Program-made: the position numbers and the translations under genes
NCBI RefSeq assembly: GCF_900113065.1
Contig: NZ_FOOA01000010.1
Coordinates: 85,767-149,766, forward strand
Direction of reading: 5' to 3'
Origin: Aureimonas phyllosphaerae
GTDB lineage: Bacteria; Pseudomonadota; Alphaproteobacteria; Rhizobiales; Rhizobiaceae
Length of the DNA stretch: 64,000 nucleotides
Part shown: positions 56,509 to 64,000 of the stretch, one piece after another
Position numbering within the stretch: position 1 is the first letter of the stretch
How the letters are laid out: the number at the start of each line of letters is the position of its first letter
The notes under the pieces: model-generated
Seen by the model: the letters and a program-made list of their open reading frames with translations, nothing else
Database searches by the model: none
Told to the model about the DNA's origin: nothing

Positions 56509-57969
56509 ATGACACCAGCTCCCAACGAAGCGAAGCCGAGGGAGGACACGCGTCCCCGCTTTACGAGGCGCCTGTCGACCCGGCTGTTCGCCCTGACGGT
56601 GGTCGCCGTGATGGGGGCCGAGGTGCTGGTCTTCGTGCCCTCGATCGCGCGCTTCCGCCTCGACTGGCTGCAGTCGAAGCTGGAAACCGTTTCCGTCGCC
56701 ACGCTGATGGCGGACTTTGCCGAAGGCGGGCTTCTCCTGTCGCCCGATCAGGAGAGCGAGCTTCTCCATGCGCTCGATGCGCGCCTGATCGCCATCCGTC
56801 GTCCCGGCTCGACCGAGCTTCTCGCCCGCGTGCCCGACCTCGCCGGCGTCGACGAGCAGGTGGACCTTTCGAAGGAAAGCCGCGTCGATTCGGTGCTCGC
56901 CGCGTTCGACACGCTCCTCAGCCACCGCCCGCGCACGATCCGCCTCGTCGGCCCGATCGGCGACGGCACGATGAGCGGCGAGATCGTCTTCGACGAGGTA
57001 CCGCTGCGCCGCGCGATGCTCGTCAACTCGCGCAACATCCTCCTCCTGTCGCTCGGGATCGCAAGCTTCGCCGGGCTCCTCGTTTTCGGCGCGATCAGCC
57101 TATTCCTCCTCCGCCCGATCCGCGCCCTGACGCACGCGCTGGTGCGCTTTGGCGCCGATCCGGAGGATCCGTCGCTGATCCTCAAGCCGAGCGGGCGCAG
57201 CGACGAGCTCGGCATCGCCGAGCGGGAGCTGGCCGGGATGCAGGGCGTTCTGGCCGACACGCTGCGCCAGCAGCGGCGCCTCGCCGACCTCGGCCTCGCC
57301 GTCTCCAAGATCAACCACGACCTGCGCAACATTCTCGCCTCGGCGCAGCTGATCTCAGACCGCCTCGCCGACGTGCCGGACGCACAGGTCCAGCGCTTCA
57401 CCCCGGTCCTCATCCGCAGCCTCGACCGCGCGCTGCACTACACGCAGTCGGTGCTCGCCTACGGCCGGGCGGCCGAGAGCCGGCCGGTGCGCCGGCTGAC
57501 GCTCCTTCACCGTCTCGTGGAGGACGTGTTCGAGACCCAGCTGGTGACGCCGGAACAGGGCATCGAACTCGTCAACGGCGTGGATCCCGCGCTGGAAGCC
57601 GACCTCGACCCGGAACAGTTCTTCCGTGCCCTCTCCAACCTCGTGCGCAATTCGGTCCAGGCGCTCGAGGGCGAGACCGGCGAGGCGATCGTACGCCGCA
57701 TCGCGGTGCGCACCGAGGCGCCCGGCGGGGGGCTCCTGCGCCTCGTCATCGAGGATACGGGACCTGGTCTCGGCCCCGCCGCGCGCGACCATCTCTTCCA
57801 GGCCTTCCGCGGCTCGACGCGTGCGGGCGGCACGGGCCTTGGCCTGGCGATCGTCGCCGAGATCGTGAAGGCGCACGGCGGCCAGATCCGCCTGACCGCC
57901 TCCGCGGCGCCCGGTGCCCGCTTCGAGATCGACCTCCCCGCCGCCCTCCCCGTCTCGCCCGGCGCCTGA
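56509..57969 (+). CDS. Membrane-bound sensor histidine kinase
   Basis: A 486-residue kinase. TM1 is at about 25-45 (FALTVVAVMGAEVLVFVPSIA), a periplasmic domain of about 140 residues follows, TM2 is at about 178-202 (ILLLSLGIASFAGLLVFGAISLFLL), then HAMP and kinase core. The phospho-acceptor is His270 in AVSKINHDLRNILASAQLISD; N box LSNLVRNSVQAL, G1 IEDTGPGLGPAA, G2 GTGLGLAIV. The HDLRN form of the H-box is a known HisKA variant. No partner regulator gene is adjacent. ATG 56509 is chosen. Signal and regulon are unknown. Confidence 0.9.
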   Translation: MTPAPNEAKPREDTRPRFTRRLSTRLFALTVVAVMGAEVLVFVPSIARFRLDWLQSKLETVSVATLMADFAEGGLLLSPDQESELLHALDARLIAIRRPGSTELLARVPDLAGVDEQVDLSKESRVDSVLAAFDTLLSHRPRTIRLVGPIGDGTMSGEIVFDEVPLRRAMLVNSRNILLLSLGIASFAGLLVFGAISLFLLRPIRALTHALVRFGADPEDPSLILKPSGRSDELGIAERELAGMQGVLADTLRQQRRLADLGLAVSKINHDLRNILASAQLISDRLADVPDAQVQRFTPVLIRSLDRALHYTQSVLAYGRAAESRPVRRLTLLHRLVEDVFETQLVTPEQGIELVNGVDPALEADLDPEQFFRALSNLVRNSVQALEGETGEAIVRRIAVRTEAPGGGLLRLVIEDTGPGLGPAARDHLFQAFRGSTRAGGTGLGLAIVAEIVKAHGGQIRLTASAAPGARFEIDLPAALPVSPGA

Positions 57970-58036
57970 TCCTCGGGGCTCCACGCCCTTCGAACGGGTA
58001 TCGAAAACATTCATCGCGCCCCGGCCACGGAATCGC

Positions 58037-58065
58037 TTGCAATCCCTCCGGGACTTGGCTAGTTA
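58037..58065 (+). promoter_or_regulatory. Promoter of tRNA-Arg
   Basis: TTGCAA (58037-58042) and TAGTTA (58060-58065) are separated by 17 bases, 38 bp before the tRNA 5' end. Confidence 0.5.
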
Positions 58066-58103
58066 CCCCTCACGAACGGCCGAGGCCTAGCCCGACGTTC
58101 CAG

Positions 58104-58180
58104 GCGCCCGTAGCTCAGCTGGATAGAGCACCAGACTACGAATCTGGGGGTCAGAGGTTCGAATCCTTTCGGGCGCGCCA
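58104..58180 (+). tRNA. tRNA-Arg(ACG)
   Basis: A 77-nt tRNA. The acceptor stem pairs GCGCCCG with CGGGCGC, and the encoded 3' end is GCCA. The anticodon stem CCAGA/TCTGG encloses the loop CTACGAA, giving anticodon ACG (read as ICG after deamination, for CGN codons). The T arm contains GGTTCGAATCC. The 3' half overlaps the end of the serine recombinase gene and is the likely chromosomal attachment site of the element to its right. Confidence 0.97.
58151..58180. other. Candidate attachment site (tRNA-Arg 3' end)
   Basis: The recombinase reading frame ends inside the tRNA, and its last residues (RARKDSNL) are translated from the tRNA T-arm and acceptor stem. This arrangement arises when an element integrates at a tRNA 3' end and restores it. 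The matching direct repeat at the far end of the element is beyond the window. Confidence 0.6.
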
Positions 58181-59791
58181 CTTCCGTACAGATCTGCGAA
58201 CACCGAACCCTGATGAGGCCTTATTTCGCGTGTCGCTGCCCTGCGCTACAATGACCTCCTCCAGCGTAGCGGCATCGCCAACGATGCGGATCATCGCGTC
58301 ATCGACTTCGACACGGTCGATAACGGAGCGCAGGTAAGCCTTGCGGAACGGTACTTCGCCGGTTCGGATGTTCTCGCGCATCGCTCGGCCGAACCGCTCG
58401 ACGATCTCTGGCGGGATCGCTTGGCTCGGCACCATCTGAGCGCGAATGCGGTCAAGTGCCGCCTGTGACCTCTCCCGATCGAGACGAAGGTTGGCGATCC
58501 GCTCCTTCAGGATGTCGTCCATCTTGGCAATGTCATCCTCCACCATACGGTAGAGCCGCTTCAGCTTGTCTTCCGCATCTGTCGCCTCCCGCTGCAGCGC
58601 GATGATTCGTCCATCGACCTCTGCTGCCTTTTCCGCTCGCCCATGCGCGATTGAAGCAAGAAGCTCCGTCAGGCGCTCGGTGGTGAGCAGCCGCTCCGAC
58701 AGGTGTTCGACGACAAGGTCATCGAGTTTGTCCATTGGGATGGACCGTCCCTTGCAAGCGACCTTTCCCGAGCGTGCGCAGGCTGAGCAGGTGTAGTAGC
58801 GATGGACCTTCCCGCTGCGCGATGTCCCCGTCCTCAGCGTCATGCCGCCTTCGCAAGACGCGCAAACGGCAAGGCCCGTCAGCAGGATTGGCCCGGTGAC
58901 AACGCGCGGTGCTTCAACGCGCGGGTTCCTCGCCTTCAGCATGGCTTGCACAGCATCGAAGGTGGCACGCTCGATGATCGGCGGAACAGCGACGATGATG
59001 TGCTCGGCGGCCGGCTTCTGCCGGAGCGTCTTCGACTCGCGCTTGTTGAAGGTCCACTCGCCGACATAGACCGGGTTCGTCAGGATGCCGTGCAAGGTGC
59101 CGACGCCAAACCGCGCGCCGCGCTTGGTGCGATGGCCGGCGGCGTTCAGCCGCTTGGTGATTTCCTTGATGCCAAGCGGACCCGAAGCGGCTTCGCCGTG
59201 CTGGTAGAGGCGGAAGATCATGCGAATGATCTCGGCTTCGACCGGATCGATGGCGAGTTGCTTCTTGATGCGGGCGCCGCGCTTCTCGATCTCTTCCGTG
59301 CGGTAGCCGAGTGGCACGGGCGAGCCATTGTAGAATCCTTGTCTCGCGTTCTCCTTCATCGCACGCAGCACGTGCTTGGCGTTCTCCCTCGACTGATACT
59401 CGTCGAAAAGGGCGATCACCTGACGCATCATGACCTGTGCGGGATCATCGCCAAGCTCCTGCGTGATCGAAACGAGGCGCACGCCCGCCTTGGCGAGGCG
59501 GCGGATATACATCTCGAGCCCGAACGAGTCGCGGAAGAAGCGCGAGTAGCTGTGCACGACGATGATGTCGAAGGGCCGATCGCTGTCAGTGGCGCGCTCG
59601 ATCATGCGCTGGAACTCAGGGCGCGCGTCGTCAGTGGCCGATGCACCCGGCTCGACATACTCGGCCAGAAGCGACCAGCCTTTCGCCTGACAGAAGCCGG
59701 CAACTTGCTTGCGCTGATCGGGGATCGACAGGTCGCTCTCCGCCTGCCTCCCTGTCGAGACGCGCAAGTAGGCACAGGCTCGGAAGGACAT
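58151..59791 (-). CDS. Serine recombinase (resolvase plus recombinase and zinc-ribbon domains)
   Basis: A 546-residue large serine recombinase. The catalytic domain (1-about 150) has Ser12 in CAYLRVSTGRQAESD and the IIVVHSYSRFFRDSFGLEMYIRRL arginine-containing helix. It is followed by the Recombinase domain (PLGYRTEEIEKRG to LHGILTNPVYVGEWTFNKRESKTL) and a zinc ribbon with CASC...CSACARSGKVACKG, then a coiled coil (about 400-470). The C-terminus runs into tRNA-Arg. ATG 59791 is chosen; longer starts reach GTG 59899. Likely integrase of the element. A serine and not a tyrosine integrase at a tRNA is unusual. Confidence 0.93.
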   Translation of the reverse strand: MSFRACAYLRVSTGRQAESDLSIPDQRKQVAGFCQAKGWSLLAEYVEPGASATDDARPEFQRMIERATDSDRPFDIIVVHSYSRFFRDSFGLEMYIRRLAKAGVRLVSITQELGDDPAQVMMRQVIALFDEYQSRENAKHVLRAMKENARQGFYNGSPVPLGYRTEEIEKRGARIKKQLAIDPVEAEIIRMIFRLYQHGEAASGPLGIKEITKRLNAAGHRTKRGARFGVGTLHGILTNPVYVGEWTFNKRESKTLRQKPAAEHIIVAVPPIIERATFDAVQAMLKARNPRVEAPRVVTGPILLTGLAVCASCEGGMTLRTGTSRSGKVHRYYTCSACARSGKVACKGRSIPMDKLDDLVVEHLSERLLTTERLTELLASIAHGRAEKAAEVDGRIIALQREATDAEDKLKRLYRMVEDDIAKMDDILKERIANLRLDRERSQAALDRIRAQMVPSQAIPPEIVERFGRAMRENIRTGEVPFRKAYLRSVIDRVEVDDAMIRIVGDAATLEEVIVAQGSDTRNKASSGFGVRRSVRKWRARKDSNL

Positions 59792-59898
59792 GAGCGGTTC
59801 CGCACCATCGGCTGTCATACGGGAGGCAACACCCATCCTCGGCGTCCTTTCCAGCAACATGCTGTCATTGTTGATAAAGTAGCAGCTGCAGAGGGCCA

Positions 59899-60066
59899 CT
59901 ACAGGTCCGGCATGAGCGTCACGGCGTCGAACTCCTGGAATAGTAAACGGCCAGCCCGCTGCGCCAGCGCCATCGGCCCCTCGTCCTGCTGCGAAGACGG
60001 TTTAGCTCCAGCGGGCAGACCACGCTTACTGACGTGAGGGCGACGAGGTTCCAAGTCCCATCGCAA
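59899..60066 (-). CDS. Possible small ORF between recombinase and relaxase genes
   Basis: A 55-codon open frame from TTG 60066 to TAG 59899, with an internal ATG (59973 region, MALAQRAG). The translated product is basic at the start (RRPHVSKRGLPAGAK) and ends QEFDAVTLMPDL. Its stop overlaps by one base a GTG that could start the recombinase frame (TAGTG). I recognise no family; it may be non-coding. Confidence 0.25.
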   Translation of the reverse strand: MRWDLEPRRPHVSKRGLPAGAKPSSQQDEGPMALAQRAGRLLFQEFDAVTLMPDL

Positions 60067-60084
60067 CCGGTATCGCTGTTGTAT

Positions 60085-60414
60085 TCAATCATCCACGACC
60101 GCCCCCAGCTGCAGCTCGTCGAGAAGCGTGCCGAGATAGGTTTCGATCACCTCGATCTCCCGAACTGTCACCGGAATCGAGGGCGGCCAGTCGTCGACGA
60201 TGCTCGGAGCGCCGGCAATCTTCGGCCGGCCTCTTTGAGATCTGCTGCGGTCCCAATCAGCATCTTCCGAAGATGAAGAACGTGCACCACTTGAACCATC
60301 GGGAGGATGCCGGCGCCTACTCAAGGCACTGGCCCTTCGAGCGGGAGCGTCGACGTGACGGTGCTCGGGCGTTTGGCTTTGGCGCTGCGCCCTCGCTTTG
60401 CAACGTCCGAACAT
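60085..60414 (-). CDS. Hypothetical protein downstream of the relaxase gene
   Basis: A 109-codon frame from ATG 60414 to TGA 60085, overlapping the relaxase 3' end by about 98 bp. The first half is Arg/Ser-rich and looks like an out-of-frame reading of the relaxase gene. The last 45 residues (IVDDWPPSIPVTVREIEVIETYLGTLLDELQLG) look like a real protein, so the true start may be lower down, but no ATG, GTG or TTG is available there. Function unknown; could be a degenerate gene. Confidence 0.4.
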   Translation of the reverse strand: MFGRCKARAQRQSQTPEHRHVDAPARRASALSRRRHPPDGSSGARSSSSEDADWDRSRSQRGRPKIAGAPSIVDDWPPSIPVTVREIEVIETYLGTLLDELQLGAVVDD

Positions 60415-63145
60415 CTTGGGCTGCTGACACTGACTGACTGGCGGACGCTTCGCCGAGGAGGTGTCGGCGGTTGCGCCGTGCGGAGCCCTCTGGCGTGATC
60501 TCCGGCTGCTCCTCGAGGATCGGCTCTTCCTGTGCCAGCTCAAGCGGACGGGCCTGCTCGCGGAGCGTCTGCCTCTGCGCCGGCGTCAGATAGTCGAGCG
60601 TCGTCTTCTTGACGCCGGAGCGGCTCAGGGCGTCAGCGAGCGCTGCAATGCGCTCTTCAGGCTCGATCTCCCGGTTGCGGTCCCCGAGCAGTCGCTCGGC
60701 TTGAACACGAGCATCCAGCGCACGACGATCAAAAAAGAGCTGGGTCGCTCCCCGTGAGCGACTGGCGGCGACGTGGATGTCGTGTCGATCCATTGCGGGA
60801 TCGGCAAGAACGAACGCCGTTTCCGTCGTCAGTCCCTGCGAGCCATAACAGGTCGTGGCATAGGCATGCGCCACCTGAACCCGTCCCGCTTCGTCCGTGA
60901 GATCGTCCGGCCCGAAGGCAACGAGCCAAGTTCCAACCTGCGCCTTGAGGCGAAGCCTGCCGTCTGCCGCACGCTCGATCGACTTGAGGCGGCCTTCCGT
61001 GCCGTTGACGATGCCAAGGATATCGTTGCGCTTGAGGAAGCGGACACGATCCCCTTCGGCAAGGTCGAGAGTAACAGGCTGACCTGAAGGTGTGACAGCC
61101 GCAAGCGATACATCAGCCGTCGCAGCCAATTCCCCCGCGGCGCGCAGTCGCTCCCGGACGGCGCGGTTCAGAGCCGCGACCTGCATGTTGGTCTTGGCGA
61201 CGATCAGGCTGCTGTCGCTCGGATGGTCCCGCCGCCAGCTCTCCCAGTTCTCGATCAAGGCGTTGATCGTCGAAGCGGGTCCGTCCAGCTCATGGACGCA
61301 GCCATACTCAGCCAAATGGCCAAGTGCGTCCGCCGCCCGACCGTCGCCGAAGGCTGTGACGACGTTTCGAGCCCAGCTTTCCCGCTGGCGCACGATCGTG
61401 TCGACGCGCATCGTGCCGACGGCCTCCGCCACGATGCGCAACCCCGGTCCACCGATCGGCTGCAGCTGGCGGCGGTCGCCGACCATGCGCACCGCGACCT
61501 CAAGACCCTCAGCCCGCGCCCGCTCGATCTTGCCGAGGATGCGCTGCATCTGCTGGCTGGTGATGAGGCCGGATTCATCGATGACGAGCAGCGTCTTGTC
61601 GGTCAGGAAGGCACGGTCATGCTCGGCGCCGGCAAGCCAGCTGTCGATCGCTCGCGCGTCGATGCCAAGATCGTCACGGAGCTGATGGGCGATCTTCCAG
61701 GCTGTGGACGCGCCGATGACGCGCCAGCCCGCGTCCTGCCAGGCTCGGGCAACAGGCCGCAGAAGCGTCGACTTTCCAACGCCGGGCGCGCCCTCGACCG
61801 TGACGATCGCTTCCGAACCACAGGCTAGCCGTGCCGCCGCTTCCTGTTCGGCGTTGAGACCGGCCGCAGCGAGCAGGCGTGCAACATGATGGGATGCGGG
61901 CGCAGCAACCTTTGCCTGTCCCAAGCGCGTCGCTTGGACAAAGAGAGCCTGCTCGAGTTGGACGATCTCGGGCGTAGAGTAGATCGGGTGGCCCCAGCGG
62001 TCGCGATCGAGTTCGATCACAGCGCCATCATTGTGCAACGCTGCCAGCTCGGCATCGATCGACACGAAGGCATTTGAGCCGACATGCGCCGCGGCAAGCG
62101 CGGCAACGAGATGCCGATGCTCAAACAGGCTGTCCCGCTGGATCAGTTCTTCAAGGGCAGCCAACGCGACACGCTTGTTGTCCGGCCCGACCTCATCGCG
62201 AAGCAGCGCTCGATCGCGCCCGACACCACGAGCCTGAGCGACAACATGTTCGGGTTCGAAACCAAGCGCGGCTGCTCGTACTCGCCAGAAGGCATGACGG
62301 TCCTCGGCAGCATCAATGATCTTCGCGCGGCGCGTCGTCCGCGCCTTGGCCGCAGCGAGTGCTGGCGCATCTGCAGTCGCGAGCCCAATCGGAGATAGCT
62401 CGTTCTCGATCTCGCGGCGACGCGCTGAGAAGTAGGTGCAGAGCTCTGGATCGACGCCGACGACCTCGAAGATGCCGTTCTTGCCGGTTACCTCAACGCC
62501 GAGCCCGAGCTTCATCAGCCCGGCAGCAAGAGCCTGATGGTATACAGCCCCACAACACATCTTCAGGTTGAATAACGTACGTCCGTCCAGCCGACCGAAC
62601 GAACCGTCTGCGCGCTGTGCCAGATTGAGTATGACGACGTGGGTATGAAGTGCTGGATCCGCAAAGACCGTGCCGTCGGCGTGCGCCGCCGGCCGTGCCT
62701 CGCCGTGCTGGAAGGCGGCAGCCGTCAGCCGCACCTTCTCCAGAACCGCGCCGCCTCGACCACGCCGGCAGAATGCCGCGTCCCGATCGAGAAGCGCCAT
62801 GGCCTGCTGCACCGCTGCGGCATCCACAGCGTCCAGCTTGGCTCGCCAACCAGCATCAGCCAAACCCCAAAGCACCTGCAGAGACTTGGGTGGAGAGAAG
62901 GTGACGTCGTAGCCGCCGACAGCCTCAGTGCGACCGCCATCGTTCCGGACTAGTGGTCGTCCGTCCTCATCCAGCGCAGCATGAAGACGCTCGAAAGAGG
63001 CGCTTTCGACTAGACTGCCAGCTATAACACCGAGTTCTCGGCCAGCCAGAAGCCATTGCCCGTCCGGCTCGCGGCCGCCGAGATAGTACTCGATCTGAGC
63101 TGTGTAGTAGCGCGCCGATGTGCCGGCCGAGATGGTCGCGACCAT
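60317..63145 (-). CDS. MobF-type conjugative relaxase/helicase (TrwC/TraA family)
   Basis: A 942-residue bifunctional transfer enzyme. The N-terminal relaxase (about 1-300) has MVATISAGTSARYYTAQIEYYLGG with candidate nicking tyrosines Tyr13/14 and Tyr20/21, SPPKS, and the metal triad with His167 and His169 in FADPALHTHVVILN. The C-terminal RecD-like helicase has Walker A VEGAPGVGKSTLLRPVARAW (about residue 449), Walker B LLVIDESGLITSQQ, VRMVGDRRQLQPIGG and the UvrD-like TCYGSQGLTTETAFVL. It nicks oriT and unwinds the strand for transfer. The 43-bp palindrome lies 49 bp before its ATG. No mating-pair genes are seen. Confidence 0.92.
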   Translation of the reverse strand: MVATISAGTSARYYTAQIEYYLGGREPDGQWLLAGRELGVIAGSLVESASFERLHAALDEDGRPLVRNDGGRTEAVGGYDVTFSPPKSLQVLWGLADAGWRAKLDAVDAAAVQQAMALLDRDAAFCRRGRGGAVLEKVRLTAAAFQHGEARPAAHADGTVFADPALHTHVVILNLAQRADGSFGRLDGRTLFNLKMCCGAVYHQALAAGLMKLGLGVEVTGKNGIFEVVGVDPELCTYFSARRREIENELSPIGLATADAPALAAAKARTTRRAKIIDAAEDRHAFWRVRAAALGFEPEHVVAQARGVGRDRALLRDEVGPDNKRVALAALEELIQRDSLFEHRHLVAALAAAHVGSNAFVSIDAELAALHNDGAVIELDRDRWGHPIYSTPEIVQLEQALFVQATRLGQAKVAAPASHHVARLLAAAGLNAEQEAAARLACGSEAIVTVEGAPGVGKSTLLRPVARAWQDAGWRVIGASTAWKIAHQLRDDLGIDARAIDSWLAGAEHDRAFLTDKTLLVIDESGLITSQQMQRILGKIERARAEGLEVAVRMVGDRRQLQPIGGPGLRIVAEAVGTMRVDTIVRQRESWARNVVTAFGDGRAADALGHLAEYGCVHELDGPASTINALIENWESWRRDHPSDSSLIVAKTNMQVAALNRAVRERLRAAGELAATADVSLAAVTPSGQPVTLDLAEGDRVRFLKRNDILGIVNGTEGRLKSIERAADGRLRLKAQVGTWLVAFGPDDLTDEAGRVQVAHAYATTCYGSQGLTTETAFVLADPAMDRHDIHVAASRSRGATQLFFDRRALDARVQAERLLGDRNREIEPEERIAALADALSRSGVKKTTLDYLTPAQRQTLREQARPLELAQEEPILEEQPEITPEGSARRNRRHLLGEASASQSVSAAQDVRTLQSEGAAPKPNARAPSRRRSRSKGQCLE

Positions 63146-63193
63146 GAGGACCTCCGAAAGGGAGGCTCCTCAATAAGCACCTTTCATCAGCCC

Positions 63194-63236
63194 GTTTTGG
63201 AAGCCAAATCGGTGACTCCGATTTGGCTTCCAAAAC
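63194..63236. repeat. Perfect 19-bp-arm palindrome upstream of the relaxase gene
   Basis: Arms at 63194-63212 (GTTTTGGAAGCCAAATCGG) and 63218-63236 are exact complements around TGACT. It is 49 bp upstream of the relaxase ATG and distinctly AT-richer than its surroundings. Possible roles: part of an oriT, a dimeric operator for relaxase control, or a transcription stop between divergent genes. The role is not decidable from the sequence. Confidence 0.75.
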
Positions 63237-63346
63237 CGTCCCGCCGCGCCGTGTCATTCATTGGCCATGTCGAAGCGCGGGGCGGTCAACTCCTTCCGAG
63301 AAGACGCATCCACCTTCGCCAAATCTTAGAAAGGAGGTACGCGTAC

Positions 63347-63664
63347 ATGGAAAAACAATTTGAACATCTCCGCGCCGAACTGAACAAATAACTTCAGCGG
63401 TTGGCGAAGCAACTCAACAGATCGGACATTTTTGTCGAAGCGGTATTCCATACCGCTCTCAACATCATGCCGGTCGCCGATAAGGACGAAATGCTGAGCC
63501 AGCAGGAAATGGAAGATCTTCTTCCCCTACTGGACGGCATGCGCCGTGTGGTCTTTGCCATCAATGACAGATGGTCAACATGCGAGGGGCAGAAGCCGCG
63601 TCCGGATCGTTGGCGCTGGCTGCTGATGCCCATCCAAAGCTTTGCGCGAGCCCTAGGTGTTTGA
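63347..63664 (+). pseudogene. Small ORF interrupted by an in-frame TAA
   Basis: A good ribosome site (AAAGGAGGT) precedes ATG 63347, which encodes MEKQFEHLRAELNK and then TAA at 63389-63391. The same frame continues at once as LQRLAKQLNRSDIFVEAVFHTALNIMPVADKDEMLSQQEMEDLLPLLDGMRRVV... to TGA 63662-63664, reading as one helical protein of about 105 residues. TTG 63401 could restart translation of the second part. Either a recently broken gene, two coupled ORFs, or a read-through case. No family recognised. Next to the relaxase, divergent from it. Confidence 0.55.
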
Positions 63665-63713
63665 TCCCAGGGTTTGATGGTGTGATCCTTTCCGTAGAAT
63701 GGAAGGATGCCCT

Positions 63714-64000
63714 ATGGGACAGGTTCGTCACGGCAGCGCCACGACCACGCACGCCATCCGAGCAGCAATACAGCGATCGGAGGCTTCGCTCGCGACGCTG
63801 AGCCGGGAGCTCGGCATCAATCCGAAGACGGTGGCCAAGTGGCGCAAACGCCAGACCCTGGAGGACAGGAAAACCGGGCCGAAGGAGCCGCGATCGACAA
63901 CCTTGAGCGAGGCCGAGGAGGCGATGGTCGTCGCGTTTCGACGACACACGCTGCTGCCGTTGGATGACTGCCTCTACGCGCTACAGCCGACGATCCCGCA
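63714..64000 (+). CDS. IS481-family transposase, N-terminal part
   Basis: The frame opens at ATG 63714 (MGQVRHGSATTTHAIRAAIQRSEASLATLSRELG) and runs past the right edge with no stop. The helix-turn-helix INPKTVAKWRKRQTLEDRKTGPKEPRSTTLSEAEEAMVVAFRRHTLLPLDDCLYALQPTIP is the N-terminal region of IS481/IS3-like transposases common in alphaproteobacteria; the DDE core lies outside. The IS left end is probably between 63665 and 63713, but no inverted repeat can be verified here. Confidence 0.9.
   Translation, partial: MGQVRHGSATTTHAIRAAIQRSEASLATLSRELGINPKTVAKWRKRQTLEDRKTGPKEPRSTTLSEAEEAMVVAFRRHTLLPLDDCLYALQPTIP

Larger units (their letters stand above)
58181..64000. mobile_element. Left end of an integrative element at tRNA-Arg (recombinase, MobF relaxase, IS)
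   Basis: From the tRNA 3' end to the window edge the genes are all mobility-type or unknown: serine recombinase, two small ORFs, a TrwC/TraA relaxase, a broken ORF and a transposase start. Conserved chromosomal synteny stops at the tRNA, and codon use is less GC-biased (more A/T third positions around 63.2-63.7 kb). No type IV secretion genes are visible, so it may be mobilizable only, or the conjugation genes lie to the right. The right boundary is unknown. Confidence 0.75.

Noticed and set aside
58802..60037. 411-codon plus-strand frame
   Set aside because: Antisense of the serine recombinase, whose catalytic and zinc motifs fix the coding strand.

Overview
The window is GC-rich chromosomal DNA of an alphaproteobacterium of the order Hyphomicrobiales (Rhizobiales). 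The gene content and order point to the Aurantimonadaceae/Rhizobiaceae side of the order, but no rRNA is present, so genus is inference. The supporting blocks are lptC-lptA-lptB-rpoN-hpf-ptsN, pckA/chvI-chvG-hprK-ptsM-ptsH-ahcY, divL-tsaE/amgK-murU-addB-addA-trxA, and folC-accD-trpA-cutA-trpB-trpF.

Layout. 1-2 kb: the end of a CoxG-like gene, a LapA-like membrane protein, ihfB and sppA. 2.3-7.3 kb: LPS transport (lptCAB), sigma-54, ribosome hibernation factor and the PTS-Ntr enzyme IIA. 7.4-12.5 kb: stress and housekeeping genes (DUF1150, Hsp20, Tat-exported MsrB, fasciclin protein, ArfB, PckA, a PPOX-like protein). 12.7-18.2 kb: the ChvI/ChvG acid and envelope two-component system, a short HPr kinase, PtsM and HPr, then ahcY behind a near-perfect operator palindrome. 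18.4-30.6 kb: divL (phospho-acceptor His replaced by Tyr), a TsaE-AmgK fusion with MurU (tRNA t6A synthesis and peptidoglycan sugar recycling), AddAB and thioredoxin. 30.7-43.9 kb, almost all on the minus strand: folC, accD, the trpFB-cutA-trpA cluster, a zinc protease, PHB depolymerase, pyrF and polA. 44-44.2 kb: a probable trans-acting small RNA between polA and an M20 peptidase. 44.4-57.9 kb: hisD and companions, an emrAB efflux operon with a divergent TetR repressor and a clear operator, and the rpmH-rnpA-yidC-catB-like-yihA translation/membrane-insertion cluster with a strong promoter.

From 58.1 kb to the right edge the character changes. A tRNA-Arg(ACG) gene is followed at once by a serine recombinase whose C-terminus is read out of the tRNA 3' end. 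Then come two weak small ORFs, a MobF (TrwC/TraA-type) relaxase-helicase, a 19-bp-arm palindrome just upstream of the relaxase, a small ORF broken by an in-frame TAA, and the start of an IS481-type transposase. Codon use is less GC-biased here. I read this as the left end of an integrative and mobilizable (or conjugative) element inserted at tRNA-Arg; its other end lies outside the window.

The most interesting points are the integrated element with its possible oriT palindrome, the C-rich-loop small RNA beside polA, the DivL tyrosine, and two well-formed operators (ahcY, emrA/tetR). No CRISPR array or rRNA was seen.
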